64,000 nucleotides of DNA, taken from the NCBI GenBank assembly GCA_900708905.1, contig CAADRB010000067.1:186001-250000 (forward strand), given 5' to 3'. Numbering within the stretch: the stretch's first letter is position 1; every line of letters begins with the position of its first letter. The notes beneath the pieces are model-generated. The model made no database searches, was not told the origin of the DNA, and saw only the letters and a list, made by a program, of their open reading frames with translations. This DNA is from Hymenolepis diminuta. Taxonomy: Eukaryota > Platyhelminthes > Cestoda > Cyclophyllidea > Hymenolepididae. Of this stretch, positions 28,401 to 47,374 are shown one piece after another. The translations under genes and the position numbers were made by a program.

Positions 28401-31400
28401 AAGGCTTTTGCTAGCCTTATCTGCCTGATCATGGCTAGACGAAGATAAACATTAATTGAAGTGCATGAATCAAATGAATAAACCAGTTAATTGAATCAAC
28501 CGTTCGAAAAATTTTGAATATTGCGAACATGAGCTCACCCAGAAACCAATTTATTAAATCAAGAAAATTGGGCTTCAGAACATTTGAATATTACAAAGAG
28601 ATTTATCTTTCTTATGAGAAAGTGGATATTACAGATAAAGTTAGAATCCTGACAACCTGACCTCATTATATTCTCCTACTAGACTCGCTATTTCATTCCT
28701 TGTCGCACTATTTTGTTATTTAATCCATTAAGTGCCTACTACCTGGCTAAACTCTGGCATTTCCATAAGCAATAACACTAAGGAGAACGTTTTTGTGATG
28801 TAATTATTTGAATTTTAAAATAGGGAATTATTTCTCAACTGTAATATTTTCCACTTCATTTCTCATTCACCACGATAATCTCCTACGTTTAAGGTCCCAG
28901 AAACAACCTCCACTATTTATTTACATAGCTGATTCTTACTTGATTTCGTTAAAACAGGTACAAAAGAATATTCTCATCAAAATACATTTTTATCTAAAAA
29001 CCGTCAGTAATATAAAACTAAGAGAGTGCAAGAATTTAGCTTACAAAAGACAACTGCGAAATGGTCTTGTATGTACGCGTAACCATAGCAACAAGAAATA
29101 AACTCTGATTAGCGCCTTTAGATAGGAACATTGCTCAGTATACCATGAGGTTGCATGGTCGAAGATATGCATATTTCTGGCTAAATACGCACTGCTAATG
29201 ATATCTCGATGTGGCACCTGCTTTCATGATGCATGCCGGCTTTCAGTGTTGGTTGTCTATGTCCATGAAGATAATCAAAAAACGTACTGAAATATAAAAT
29301 CTTTAAAGAACAATTAGTTTGGCAATTTCTGTCAAAAGGTCTCCATGGGTCATGAATAAAAAAATAAAAGTTCTAATAAATATTATCAAAATTAAATTAA
29401 TGGATGAAAAATGAAAACTTTACTTTTTATATAAATTCTAAGTTTAGACTGGATAATTGTAGACAAAATTAGTGATATTAATGAGCTGTGTCAGAAATGA
29501 GATCGTAACTAGGCAATGAAAACATCGTTCTTCGAGCATTTAAAAGGGGTGGGGTTCGATTTACTTCGTTGCGGCTTTCTCATGTGATATTTTTTGTCCG
29601 TAATTGTTTTAATATTCTAATTATTTTGAAAAAGATCGCGTTAAAATGCATAAGGATAATATCGGGCTGGGTCAATGTAGAAAAAAACGATGAACAATTA
29701 GACAAAGAGACATTTGAAAGAGGATTTGCACAAATCGGATTAAACCAAATCGATTTTTGTTTATTAATTTTTAATAATTAAAATAGTTTTTACAATTAAA
29801 AACACTTGTCATAACAATTCGTAATTGTTAAAATGGCATATTTTATCCGGTAGAACTTGATGGGTGCTAGTATATTTGATAGGGTACTACCGCGGGAGTC
29901 ACATAAGTAATGCGTCATTGTTTCTATTGGCCAATTATAACTTTTGCATAATGAGTAGTTATGAGTCATTGTTACTTATTTATTCATTATTACTTTTTTC
30001 ATTATCGCATAAAACGATGTATATCCAAACGATATTTTCGCATAGTTCTTTTCAATATTTTCAACTAAACACAAATACAACTTCAACTTGATAAAATATT
30101 GGAATGAAAGCAAGATATCTCTTTCACTTGTGTAAATCGTAGTGATTTAAAGACAGAAAAATAATATTTGAAAAAATAGTCACTTTGATCAAATTTTTAA
30201 ACTGATATTTATTTCTATTGATTTATTAAAGTGTCTAGCGTATGAAACGTACAATTTTGTAACTTTGAGATTTATGATAATCAGCTTGTGTGTTTTTCTT
30301 GCAAGTCGGTTTTATCGAAATTAGAAACTCATATTGGGCTTCAAACAACTCTTATGAAGAAAGAGCATCTATATAGTGGTCGGCTTTTGTTGCCTCTAAT
30401 TTCAAACGAAAAGCTGATTATAAGAAGATTGATTGACTGAGGTATGAAAATTTGTAAAATGTGGTAAAAAATGTCTGTACGGTTACAATTATCATTATTT
30501 GAAACTATTTATGGTCATTATCCCTAAAAAGGTTCAAAATACATTGCATTACCTGAATTAGACAAAGCTAGTCGATTGAAAAATCGAACATTTTAACAAT
30601 AAATAATCACATTTGTAGCTATTAGACATGATATGTTCTTTCCCATATTTACTTTCAAGCTCAATAAGATATGCATAGAGAGTTGGAAAGCATCTCGGAT
30701 TGTCTCCTTTAATCACTTGATTTGCAAGAACTCCTCCTTAAACTTCAAACAGGCCAAACTATTTTTAAATAAAATGACGTAAGATGACCTAAACTTCAGT
30801 CCCTAAAAGTATGTATTTCTTAGTTCTTTGGTACAATGTTTTTAAATGCCTCCCAATTATCAATTAAAACGGTCTATTATATTTAAAAATTTCAGAAAAC
30901 ATATCAGTTTTAAGCCAGTTTAAAACCAGAGAGATATTTATTCTCAATCATTAATCCAGAATCTGACAACTGATGATCTGTGAACCGTTACAAACAGTTA
31001 AGGATCAAACAGACCTACATTCTTGCTCTTGTATCAGGGAACGCAATATACGATCACTAACTAAAGGATAGTAAATATATAGCACAGAACACCCAGAAAT
31101 ATTTGGAAATAATGAAGAATAGTATGAAGGATAGTTTTCGAATTTTAAAAGATAATTCAGAAAAGATAAAAGCAGATGGATTTGGCAAAAGTGAAATTAG
31201 CGCGAAATTGTTACGAAATGGTAAGATCACTCACTAACAGTCTTAAAGCTTTTACTAAAGTTCTATGTATAAAAAATTCACACTTTTTATAATAAAATAT
31301 TCAGCAAATCCAATGTCAAAGAAGCAATTAAACAATTTGACAATCTAATTATTTCTATAGTAGTCAACATGCCTGTATGTCGGATTAGAGATCACAAGAA

Positions 31401-33750
31401 CAACACTCATCGGGCAATCTTCGGTGACGCGGTTGGCCCCCGCCATGATTACTTTCGGTTAGAAAGAGATGTGACAGAATGTGAGTCATATCATTCTCAA
31501 GATACCTTTTTTCCATCCAAGTCAAATGTTTGTGGGCTTTGGAAGTTAAAGCTATTAGTATATAATAGCTAGACATTCATGGACATTAATGGACATTCAT
31601 ATTCTCGTGAACTTAAGGTTTTCACTGAGATTACCTTATAAACTGTTGGTCTGCCGGTGCCCAGGATTGATTGACTGACACATGAGAACAAATTAGAGAC
31701 TTTCAGCACTGAAAATGATCGCTAACTTTCTTTCAGGATCGAGACATCAATAAATCGTATTTCTCCAGGGGGTACAGATTGGGAAAAGGCAACTTGGGCA
31801 TTCTATTGATAATTTAACAGTTGTATGTGTAATACAGAAGGCACAATATTTATTTCATGAAAATTGTGTGGTTTTGTGCGTTTAAATCACTTTAGCACCC
31901 AAAATAGATCAATTGTTTTTTTCATTTGGATCCCGTTATAGACGTCGCAGAATTTATGAAAATTGAGATTCGGTTTCACATAGTAAGAGTGTGTTAAATT
32001 TTTGTCTCATTAATGTGAAAAGTCATAAGACTGTTATCTCTATTGTCTAAATTAACTGAAACCGGGCACTTAAGATGAAATTAGCATAATGGCGAAATTT
32101 TACCTACAAGTGAAAAATCTTATTAAGATTAACACTGAAACAGTGTTTTAATCATTAAATAGAAATATGAAGAATTGCTCAAAAGAATTAGAGATCAACA
32201 TTTACTAATCAAACCGGATATCTTTCCTTTTCAAAGTACGTTAGTAAGAGGATAGGAACGCGCGTGATTCTGATTGGTTAATTTGAGGTAACGCCTCTTT
32301 GCGCATAGAGTCTAAGCCAACGTAACTATCTCCGTAACTAACTAAATACTGAGTCATTTCACTATCGCCGCCCAAGTCCAAATTATGAGACAGTGAATAT
32401 TACCGATGCTTATTTGTTAATAACTTTCACAGATAAATCATATTAAAAGTCTGCAAAAAAAACATGCAACACATACTATCATATTTATAGAGAAACGATT
32501 CTGTTAAGGTACGTTCTAGAAATATTGTTGGTAGTTTGAAATTTAAAAAATGCGAAAATATTAGCCATCTTAACTAATTATATTCATTCTCTGAACACAG
32601 CCTAAAAAACGATCTTAATTAAGGTAGTTCGGTATTAGAAGAATTATTAAAAATGGAGAATGAAAATAAATCTTTGACCTAGAAAAGAAATTATTTCTCT
32701 AAATCTATGAAATCCTAGGAGATATTTATTTAAGCTTCTCAAAAAATCTTCATATGATAGCAAAAAGAGCTTTCTGGGTTACGACATACATGACGGTGAG
32801 AAATGGCATAAACTTGTGCTCTCTATCGAAACCAATTTGACCCCATAAAGTTGGCAAAAAACCACGACTTCCGATACTATGGCCCTTCCTGACCTTAAAA
32901 GATGACTCACGTACCGAAATCACCCGCATATTGAGTTTAGACTCGTCGCGCAAAATGAACCGGCCATCATTTTGATTCGATTTCCAATTGATTTGATTCA
33001 TCAAAGGCCGTTCATCTGCACCCAATCGGCGCTCTGTAAATCAAAATAAAATTAAAAACATTTAGATGATGTGATTAAAAATAGACGTCAATTAGGCAAT
33101 TGAGAATGAAAAATTTGATGAAATTTCGGATCTTGAATGAAATAAAAATATTAATAATATTAAAATGACAAGATTAGATTACTTAGATTTCAATAAATCG
33201 TAAAGAGAACAAAAGCTTATGTACTATTTTGATTCTGACACTCAAGGCAAGATGGGGAGAATTTGACTGAATGTAAGCAGTAGTCAAAGTTACCTTCAGT
33301 TGACGGATGATATTCATAAAGGGCGTAACGTCCAGATTTAAGAAGTCGAAGGTCTGGATGAAATTTTTCAACAAGAACATTGACAAGATGACGTGCAGTG
33401 GCATTACTCGAAATCCGAACACATTTTGAGTAGTATTTGTTATTTGGGCCATAGAAATAAAATCGAACAACACCGAAAAATTCTTGATTCTGAGTGAAAA
33501 AATGAAATGATCCATGAAACACAATTATATCCGTTCAGAATTACTAATGCTCAATACATTTAATAACCTAAGCCCGAGAACAATATAAACAAATCAATTT
33601 CATAAATATATTTTCACTTCCGTTTAAACAAGCAAATAAATAAATACATTATAGTATAAAATGCACGTTTACTTCGTCTGGTTCTGAAATTCGAAACAAC
33701 TCTAAAGCATTTCTATTCCACTCATCGATTTTTAAGTGTAAATCCTGCAT
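10684..33750 (-). CDS. AFDN: afadin (canoe) adherens-junction scaffold
   Basis: Afadin links nectins and Rap/Ras GTPases to F-actin at cell-cell junctions. The exons, 5' to 3' on the minus strand, are 33750-33673, 33489-33294, 33033-32915, 26005-25380, 25311-24942, 24870-24517, about 22402-21974, 21901-21269, 21194-21033, 20364-20092, 20014-19835, 19760-19332, 17574-17359, 17246-17006, 16962-16758, 16717-16457, 15315-14877, 14806-14546, 14337-14246, 13431-13341, 12493-12397, 11320-11010 and 10830-10684. Phases agree at every junction except around the assembly gap (23337-24088), where an exon may be missing. About 2,070 codons are visible, against about 1,800 in vertebrates. The start ATG at 33750 opens a segment that matches the afadin N-terminus (EWNRNALELFRISEP). 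The domains RA1, RA2, FHA, DIL and PDZ appear in the family order, and the last exon ends in the conserved ENLSFKDK-type tail. Additional small exons inside the 6.9-kb intron cannot be excluded. Confidence 0.9.
14246..17574 (-). CDS. AFDN: afadin C-terminal disordered and coiled exons
   Basis: Seven consecutive phase-matched exons (17574, 17246, 16962, 16717, 15315, 14806 and 14337 as 5' ends) encode a Ser/Thr/Pro-rich low-complexity tail. The exon 14806-14546 holds the most conserved part: LSREIRRLEDAVAANPN and DRLRVEYRFQLQLNERSR, equivalent to the LSKEIQELQ...SDRLRKLMLEWQFQKRLQES segment of vertebrate afadins. It is likely a short helical or coiled-coil element. The long intron stretches between these exons (for example 15316-16456) show nothing else. 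Confidence 0.83.
17360..19331 (-). other. AFDN: afadin intron and following exon (17574-17359)
   Basis: 17575-19331 is a 1.76-kb intron with no recognisable content. The exon 17574-17359 begins after a strong polypyrimidine acceptor (TTTTTTTCCAG) and encodes a Ser/Glu-rich disordered segment (VSSEEITSEEGSDEVW). It ends before GTAAAT in phase 0. Confidence 0.6.
19332..20014 (-). CDS. AFDN: afadin PDZ domain exons
   Basis: Two phase-0 exons, 20014-19835 and 19760-19332. The first ends with VILQKNGQPLGLGIVAAK. Its LGLG loop is the carboxylate-binding motif and matches the GMGLSIVAAK of known afadins. The second continues YGIYIRHIVPESVAAQNG and CLEYGDQILAIANSSL, then the VVAKRAAQARG end of the fold. 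PDZ binds the nectin C-terminus. After the PDZ domain comes an Asp-rich run (NIDDIDDDDDNDDD), then a Ser/Asn-rich tail. Confidence 0.92.
20092..20364 (-). CDS. AFDN: afadin exon between DIL and PDZ
   Basis: 91 codons in phase 0. It contains LPLPLIVPPDGYAATSGLIG and IPEGFFETVQPLIEDGCITM, matching the LQLPFLLPEDGYSCDVVRNIPNGL and FLDPLCQRGFCRL block that precedes the PDZ domain in other afadins. The best phase-0 donor is a GC donor (GGG|GCAAGT) at 20091-20090. The alternative is a weak GT donor (AGA|GTTATC) 9 nt further on. Confidence 0.85.
21033..22402 (-). CDS. AFDN: afadin DIL (dilute) domain exons
   Basis: The DIL domain is shared with class V myosin tails and forms a helical cargo or partner-binding module. 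Visible landmarks are FVLTPAFLLYGLLRGCLRRWK (family FKLSPTYVLYMACRYVLS), QLLFWLANSSELKNFL (family GALAFWMANASELLNFI), VNVSFALQFFAYVFHAIGAW and FRPFQKRVLELRSLNS. I split the long open frame at a candidate 72-nt intron (21973-21902, GTAAGT...TTGCAG) because the inserted 24 residues have no counterpart in the family. The 5' boundary near 22402 is uncertain: several AG acceptors are possible and the upstream exon may lie in the gap. Confidence 0.87.
22403..24516 (-). other. AFDN: afadin intron with assembly gap and minisatellite edge
   Basis: This interval separates the FHA and DIL exons. Bases 23337-24088 are undetermined (752 N). Two copies of a 30-bp tandem unit, beginning at 23286 and 23316, abut the left edge of the gap, so the gap is probably an unassembled minisatellite. 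A small phase-0 open segment at about 24155-24089 ends in ASDEEFI and could be an extra linker exon running into the gap, but its similarity to afadin is too weak to call. Confidence 0.6.
23286..23336. repeat. 30-bp tandem repeat at edge of assembly gap
   Basis: The unit TCAAGGTCAATATACCCCCC plus GTAATATGCA is seen nearly twice before the run of N begins. It contains a C6 run and the 9-mer TCAAGGTCA, which matches the monomeric nuclear-receptor site of the NR5A/FTZ-F1 type. The true copy number is unknown because the array runs into the gap. Confidence 0.8.
24517..24870 (-). CDS. AFDN: afadin exon 6: FHA domain
   Basis: 118 codons in phase 0 on both sides. NRFPDIRPVHCTLLP matches the GIQPHHCDL segment of the afadin FHA domain, followed by TTIYLDGKKV (family ETYVEGQRI) and LRHGCTVQLGRSLFLKFL (family LQSGMKVQFGASHVFKF). 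The exon ends at a GTAAGA donor after SRSSS. FHA folds usually bind phosphothreonine. The afadin FHA domain has also been linked to other binding partners, and I cannot judge specificity here. Confidence 0.87.
24942..26005 (-). CDS. AFDN: afadin exons 4-5: basic linker, RA2 and start of FHA
   Basis: Exon 4 (26005-25380) carries a Lys/Ser-rich linker (KGKSATKKKTKSLKSNGNKR). It then enters the second Ras-association domain, with ILAESLTINLQ matching the family RIYADSL strand. Exon 5 (25311-24942) completes RA2 with PDERPLHILRN, equivalent to the DDDECPLQIFREW segment of vertebrate afadin. It continues through PQLVEVNP and the VLKFNLSSLVGENG strand that opens the FHA region. The junction uses phase 2 (CC|GTAAGA joined to G). 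The basic linker corresponds in position to the lysine-rich segment between RA1 and RA2 in other afadins. Confidence 0.88.
26006..32914 (-). other. AFDN: large afadin intron (6.9 kb)
   Basis: AT-rich intronic DNA between the RA1 and RA2 exons. No exon with afadin similarity was found, and the flanking exons join directly in phase 0. The open frames inside are short and A/T-biased. One GC-richer patch lies at about 31384-31470. Nothing else can be named. Confidence 0.65.
32915..33750 (-). CDS. AFDN: afadin exons 1-3: N-terminus and RA1 domain
   Basis: Three exons give residues 1 to about 131. Exon 1 (26 codons) ends at a GTAAAC donor. Exon 2 begins after TTTTTTCACTCAG with NQEFFGVVRFYFYG, the first strand of the Ras-association fold. 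Exon 3 begins with ERRLGADERPL and continues into NWKSNQNDGRFIL, the end of RA1. RA1 binds GTP-loaded Rap1 or Ras. The exon 3 donor is set at 32915 (GTACGTGAG) because it leaves phase 0, matching the next exon at 26005. A longer readthrough frame exists but has no afadin similarity. Confidence 0.88.
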
Positions 33751-35786
33751 TGCTGTAAGCTATAATCCTATTTTGAAAATATTTCTAAATCCTAAGCGTA
33801 TATATTTGGTAATTTAAAACACCATGAGGTCATTTAGAAATTTAATAAAATATATGGGATTAGACGCATATTAGGCTAAATTTATTACTATATGGCGTAT
33901 TTATCTTTATGGTTTTATTTTATACGCAACAGCTAATATTATTTTTTTAATCTAACTATTTTTCTTTCTCCGGATTCTAGACCGATTGTTTTGCAAAATA
34001 ATCCATTTTTAGCATAAATACATTTTGTCCAGGAAAATTTCAGAGAATTTTATTCCATGATTTTAATAAAGTGATTATAAATGCTGTTTGTATAGAGGCA
34101 TTATTGGCTTGAACTCCGAATTAGGTACTTATCTGTACACAAAAATTTAATATCAGCATTAATAGCTTAAACGTCTGACCATTTGTGTCCTTCTTTCTTA
34201 GTTTTTTGCTAGACATCCACTTATCGATGCACTTATCCTATTATATTCTAAACTCAAAACCAACCATGATGAAATTCGTGCTTTGTGATTTACAGAATTC
34301 TAAAATGACTGTTTTTAGAATCTAACTGTATCTTAAGTTATTTCTTTGGTTGATCCGAATTATCTCGCAGATTATTACCAATTTAAAATATTTGCTAATC
34401 TCTTAATCATTTTATTAATCTGTATTAAAATATGCTTGTGTAGAGTTTTCTTTTATCTAATGAAACGATAATTTTTTATGACCCAAAAAGCTTTTTCTTG
34501 AAATTTTCTGTTAATTATTTACTGTATCTATTTGCTTTGCTTGGTTAATATGATAGCACTTAATGACGTCGACGTTTCGCCAATGCCAAACATGAATTTA
34601 TACCACTCACCATAATTTATAGCTAGCCACTTAAATTTAAGTCTCATAGGTGAGCTGATTAAATGGATACGGCCTAAAGATCCTATTGAAATTCTACATA
34701 TTATATATGTGTATATATGACAGGTAATTAACACTTATTCGTACAAACTCTATAAACTTAAGAAGATAGTGAACTGTGGATATGAAGGGAATCAAAATTT
34801 ATTGAAGATAATAACACGTTGCTGAGCCAGAGATCAACGATTAAAAGAGTTTACTCACTGATGTGTTAATGTTTTAAAGTTAATAATGGGACTGATACGA
34901 TGGAAAAATGTCAGTTGAATGTCATTTAACTAAGATTAGGATTAATTAAAAGAAAAAATTTAATTCAACAAAAGGAGGAAAAATAGGAGAAATTAGTTAA
35001 GCATCAAACTGTGATATTCATCTTATCAAAAGGGCAAATTCACTTCAGGGTTATCTTAAATTGACTAACACAACAGTGTTACTGAGACCATATATATCAA
35101 ACCCATCTGTGAGAACAAAATCATATTCCTTCTAAGGCGTCTGACTGGAGGCGATATATCTTTCATCAGTGCTAGATGAAATTCTGCAATTGTGAAATCT
35201 CAGTATTTTCTCTCCACATCTCTGTATCCATTTAAAAGGTTTTGCCAATTCTTAGAGATCAAAGTCACCCCAATGTTGAATATTCTAAAAGCAGTTTATT
35301 GGTACTGTTAGTGTGTTTAGATCTATCATATTGAGTTCCTACCATTTGTTTTCAATCAGCAACACAGTCATTGCTTTTCACAAAACTTTTAATTTTTCAT
35401 AAGAGGTTGTTATCCGTTTGCAAGAAGAAAGTGATTTGGCATTTAATCACGAGTTTGCATACTGGTTTATTGATTGGCTAACGTACGCAGAGGGAATTTA
35501 TATTAACCTCTCTAACCGTCGCATGCAATGAGCAGAGTTCGCCATTTCCATTTAAACCAAGTTATCCTAGGTTAAATTATTATAACAATAGGCTATACGG
35601 CAATCTATTTTACTATCTGAAATTGAAATATTGATTGTTCAATATGTTTGAATGGATTTCGAACAAATAGAGCAGAAAATAAAAATCTATTTAGTCAAAA
35701 TTGAATTTCACTGAAAACGTTCGTAAAAAGTAAAAAAAATCCAGTATAAATTTTTCGAGAATTTGGGTTCTACTTATTATTTGCAC
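33751..35786. other. intergenic, 5' flank of afadin
   Basis: About 2 kb of AT-rich DNA upstream of the afadin start, expected to contain its promoter and 5' untranslated exons on the minus strand. I see no convincing core promoter or coding exon. Confidence 0.5.
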
Positions 35787-36121
35787 TTCTACATTTGGTG
35801 AGCTAAGTATTTATTCCGCGATAAACTCTTATTCTGCCATCCCAGTATTAATCACCCAATGCGGGGACCAAGCAGAGAGAGTTAAGCCTGCATAGCTTAC
35901 CTCGGCAGCGATGATGAAGTCCTCCTCAGCTACAGGTTGAATCTTGGCACCAACAATACTGAGACACACGCCAGGGAAAATGTAGGAGTTGTTGGCCTGA
36001 CCTGGACGACGTCCATTAACAGGAGCGAAGGGACTGCCGCTGGCGAAGATGCATTTTCCCTACAAAACAAGAAGGAAACGTAATTACACAGTGGGTCATT
36101 TGGCATCCTGGAGCCCCTCCA
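35787..36121 (-). repeat. duplicated malic enzyme exon (copy A, left part)
   Basis: This segment is identical to 39809-40143. It includes a complete second copy of malic enzyme exon 9 at 36059-35901, 53 codons, with its TTTTGTAG acceptor and GAG|GTAAGC donor intact. It lies about 2.7 kb downstream of the malic enzyme stop codon, so the mRNA defined by exons 1-10 cannot use it. No terminal exon is visible further downstream to receive it. It is a duplicated exon, an unused pseudo-exon, or an assembly duplication. Confidence 0.85.
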
Positions 36122-37614
36122 CTCATATAGTATAGTCAGTGGTAACCAATCAAACTAGAGTCTTCTAGAACTAGATAATTTCGCGAATATCAAACAGAAT
36201 CCACTGGAGAGTTCGAATATAAAGCTTACAGAAGTGGCCAGAATTCTATGAAATTTTTGTGTTTCCTTATAATAGGTTTAAAACTCACTGGTTAAAAGTA
36301 CCAGATATTTAACAGTACATCGTTTTCTACTTTTAATTTCGATTTAGACTTTGATTTTTATTCGCACTGTTAAAATACAACCATAAGCGAGAAGACAACG
36401 CGACTTTTCCTGGAATTAAAATGACCAAGCACGAGCAAATAGAATATAATCTTTAAATTAAACTATTCGATTAAATTTTGACAACTTTATCAGGACATAC
36501 TGCAAGGTAGCACTAGGCTCGCTTCGATGTGTCGAATTCATGCCTGCCAAACAAATCTGAGAATGTTATATCCCACCCAAGGCAAACTCGTAATTAATCA
36601 ATGCGCTTATTAATCGAAATGCCACTGCGAAATGCCACTCCGAAATGTCCTATTCCACCTGATCAATTAGATTAGCGTAAAAATCCAAATGGAAACGTTG
36701 GCGTAAGTGTTTGGACCACGAACCGATTTAACGGACAAAAATTTTACTAGAAATAATATTATCCAAGACTATCTCAGTTCCGCTTTCCACATGATAAAGT
36801 GATAGTTATATGCTTTAGACACTTCTCAGCATACATTGGCGTTGATAATAAACCACGTACCCAAACTATGAAGCCAAAAATTTAAGCAGGATATCTACTT
36901 CTTCTGCAGCCTAGAAACAGTAATTGATCTACTGAATATTCTTTGATTTTACAGCGTATATACAGAACGGGTAGCTAATTATTAGGGTTCAATGTATTCA
37001 TTTAATCCAGTTAGTTGGCTCCTCCAATTCCTAATAATAACAATGCCGCCAGCAACAGTGAAGACAAGTACTTTGCACCGGCGTGTATCGTCTTCCCTCT
37101 CTCTTCTTTTCTACGGATAAATATTCCGACTGGTAGTCACATGTTTCGGGTAACACCGGAAAGGCTATAATTCTTATCCCACTCCTCTCACCCCAAGCTC
37201 CTAGAAGAGGAATGGTTGCCGCTGCTTTTATGGTTATGGCTGCCGAGACTGCCTTCCCATCACAGCATATGGGCAAAAGCAGGTAGATTCGATTTTCTTG
37301 CTATTGATGAGCCCAGCGGTAGAGACTGCATCCCTGATGCCTTAATTCCTTAATTAAAGGAAATATTTGACAATAAACTGGATCAAGTTTTCAGTGACGG
37401 CAACTTCTAACTGCAATAAAGATATCTTGAGGCAACTCATTCGCTATAATAAAATACGATATCAGCAATGGAATACAACAGTTCTACCAGAATAATGCTC
37501 TATTAATTTAGACGATTACTCGATCAAAAGCCACGACAATGTAATTCATCAACATGACGCAGCAAATCAGCATGTTTTCTGATGTATGCTATTGATATTT
37601 TTCCCATGAATAGA
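36122..37614. other. 1,493-bp segment present in copy A only
   Basis: In copy B the flanking sequences are directly joined (at 40143/40144). Here they are separated by this segment, with only one or two shared bases at the junctions. There is no terminal inverted repeat or target-site duplication that would mark a transposon. The content is AT-rich and non-coding as far as I can tell. Confidence 0.7.
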
Positions 37615-38002
37615 GTGTGGTGTACAAAACCTGTCTTTGGAAATACCAGTAATTTATTGTCAGAGGATCACTAACAGCCAGTATAACGTGTAAGGAGGAG
37701 TTTTTTCTCCCAAAAACATAAAAGTACTGACGCCTGACCCACCCAGTTAGTTGAAATGTTTGATTTAGGCGATAGTAATTTAGCTCTGTTGATACAGTTT
37801 CGAAAGTATAGCTGAGCTAACACGTGGATAGGCAGTTCTTCTAATCAGATAGAGCTCAAAAGACCAGTTATCACCACTAATTGGATTGAAAACATCCCCT
37901 TGTATTCCAGAAAATTCCCTGGCATTTATCCAGCGGAAGTAAACAGGATTTTTATTTAGCCGGATTTGTGTCACTTCCGGACTCCACCTAATTTACTCCA
38001 TG
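37615..38002. repeat. duplicated malic enzyme intron segment (copy A, right part)
   Basis: Identical to 40144-40531 in the intron between malic enzyme exons 9 and 8. A 64-residue open frame occurs in both copies at equivalent positions, but only because the DNA is identical. It resembles no family I know and I do not call it a gene. Beyond 38002 the two copies remain alignable but clearly diverged for another 50-60 bp. Confidence 0.85.
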
Positions 38003-38059
38003 CATGAAATACAAACATTCCACAAAATCCATTTAGAAGGATAGTGAGACCTCTAGACC

Positions 38060-38480
38060 CTTTCATATGTTAGCTCACGGCGAAACAAAAATTTTCACAA
38101 ATTTTCGTCCTTGGAAAGCAACTGGAATCGATTAACAGTAAGTCTAATAAATTGTAAAGGAGAGGGAGTCGTAAAGATGTTGAGGGTAAAGTCAAAGTTT
38201 TAAAGGGCCTTGTTCCATTTGACCTTTGGAATTGGATTGTACAGCATTTACTTAACTGGTAATTCATGCTCCAAAATTCAATTCTCATGATTCGTCATCC
38301 GGATTACAGAACAAAATCTTTCCCACAGCATTCAGTATTTATTGGTCGGTTGCTTAATTACGATGGTCGCTCGTCACATCTATTCATTTATTTCTTCCAA
38401 GGGATGAGAAAGCAGAATGGCCATACATGATATTAAATAGCTTGCATAATGTTAATACGGCAGAGCCGAGGTAGGTAAAA
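38060..38480. repeat. diverged intron-type repeat
   Basis: This stretch is alignable by eye, with many substitutions and gaps, to about 44560-44790 inside the malic enzyme gene. Shared words include ATGTTGAG, TAAAGTCA, TTACTTAA and ATGGTC, in the same order. It lies just downstream of the malic enzyme poly(A) signal. It is likely an old dispersed element, perhaps part of the same Tc1/mariner relic found at 43989-44290. Confidence 0.5.
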
Positions 38481-38598
38481 TTGTAAAGGCTCCCTTATCT
38501 ACCCTTCCCATTTGAGCATATGCGTACATATAGCAGCTGTAAATAACCATAATTATAACAATCAGAAAAGTCACAAATTGGCTAAACAACTAGGGAAT

Positions 38599-38604
38599 TT
38601 TATT
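38599..38604 (-). terminator. poly(A) signal of malic enzyme
   Basis: A canonical AATAAA on the minus strand, about 115 nt after the stop codon at 38719. It agrees with exon 10 being the terminal exon, and puts the duplicated exon copy A outside the transcript. Confidence 0.6.
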
Positions 38605-38718
38605 ATTATTTAAACGAAGGTTAAAGGTATGCATGAAAGAGAAACTGTCACTTAACTAAAGGGGAGACAGAACACAACAATTTGGACGACGACGAAAAAG
38701 CACCCCAAACATCAGTGC

Positions 38719-46461
<7,743 letters not shown>

Positions 46462-47138
46462 ATTATCGCCCGAGATCTAGCAGAGAAGATAAATAAAGTC
46501 AGCTGCTGTTTGATGAACTAGCAAACAAATAGAAGTACAAAGTCGGCAAAGTGCACTTTCAATAAACGATTCACTCACGAGAGATTCTTGGTGTTTCTGA
46601 CTTTCATCTTTCGCAGAGGGACAACTCATTAAGAACGATCTGTATTTCCTAACTTTTACTTTTTTTAGATAAAAACAATTCTAAAGGTATACATGTGCCA
46701 GGCATTCGGAAAACATGCATCTACGTCTACGTAAACATACTGCAATGTCAAATTGTTTTACAGTAAAGTAAGTAACTAGATGAGAGCAATCAAAATGTTA
46801 TATCGATGAGTACTTGAAGACAGACGAGCACCGGTGATTGTAACTATAACCAACTAAATTTAAGAGTAACTTTGTTTAATATTATGAATATTTAATAGAT
46901 CAAAGGTATTAAAATAAAATCAAAGATACACATGGAATAATATAGGACAATCAAACACAAAGCATGGGAATAGAGAATTATAGAAGACATGCATAGAATA
47001 TTACACTGGAGTGATTTAAGTAGAGCAAAAAAGAAATACTGAAGTCGAAATGGCGCTATGACTTTCAGATAACGTTTTTACTTATTGCCCATTGGTGCAA
47101 GCGGACGGGCGAAAGTGCGCATAGTCTCCACCCCATAA

Positions 47139-47146
47139 TGACGTCA
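47139..47146. promoter_or_regulatory. CRE palindrome TGACGTCA
   Basis: A perfect CREB/ATF consensus octamer about 680 bp upstream of the malic enzyme ATG. A second TTACGTCA half-consensus at 47372-47379 overlaps a 17-nt palindrome. This is a motif match only. Confidence 0.3.
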
Positions 47147-47374
47147 AATGCGTAAATTTAATATCAAAATTAAATAAATATGTATAAATAAACTAATTTA
47201 ATTAATAACTTAATAAAAACTAGTTATTGTTGACAATAAAGCAAATTTACTTCGCTTTGTCGACTCATGATCACAACGTCTCCTATCGCTTTGTTCGCTG
47301 TAACTGTGAGATACAAACAAGATCGATTTTTAAATGAGTTTTGCTAATTAATCGTTTTTGAGTTATGCGCATTA

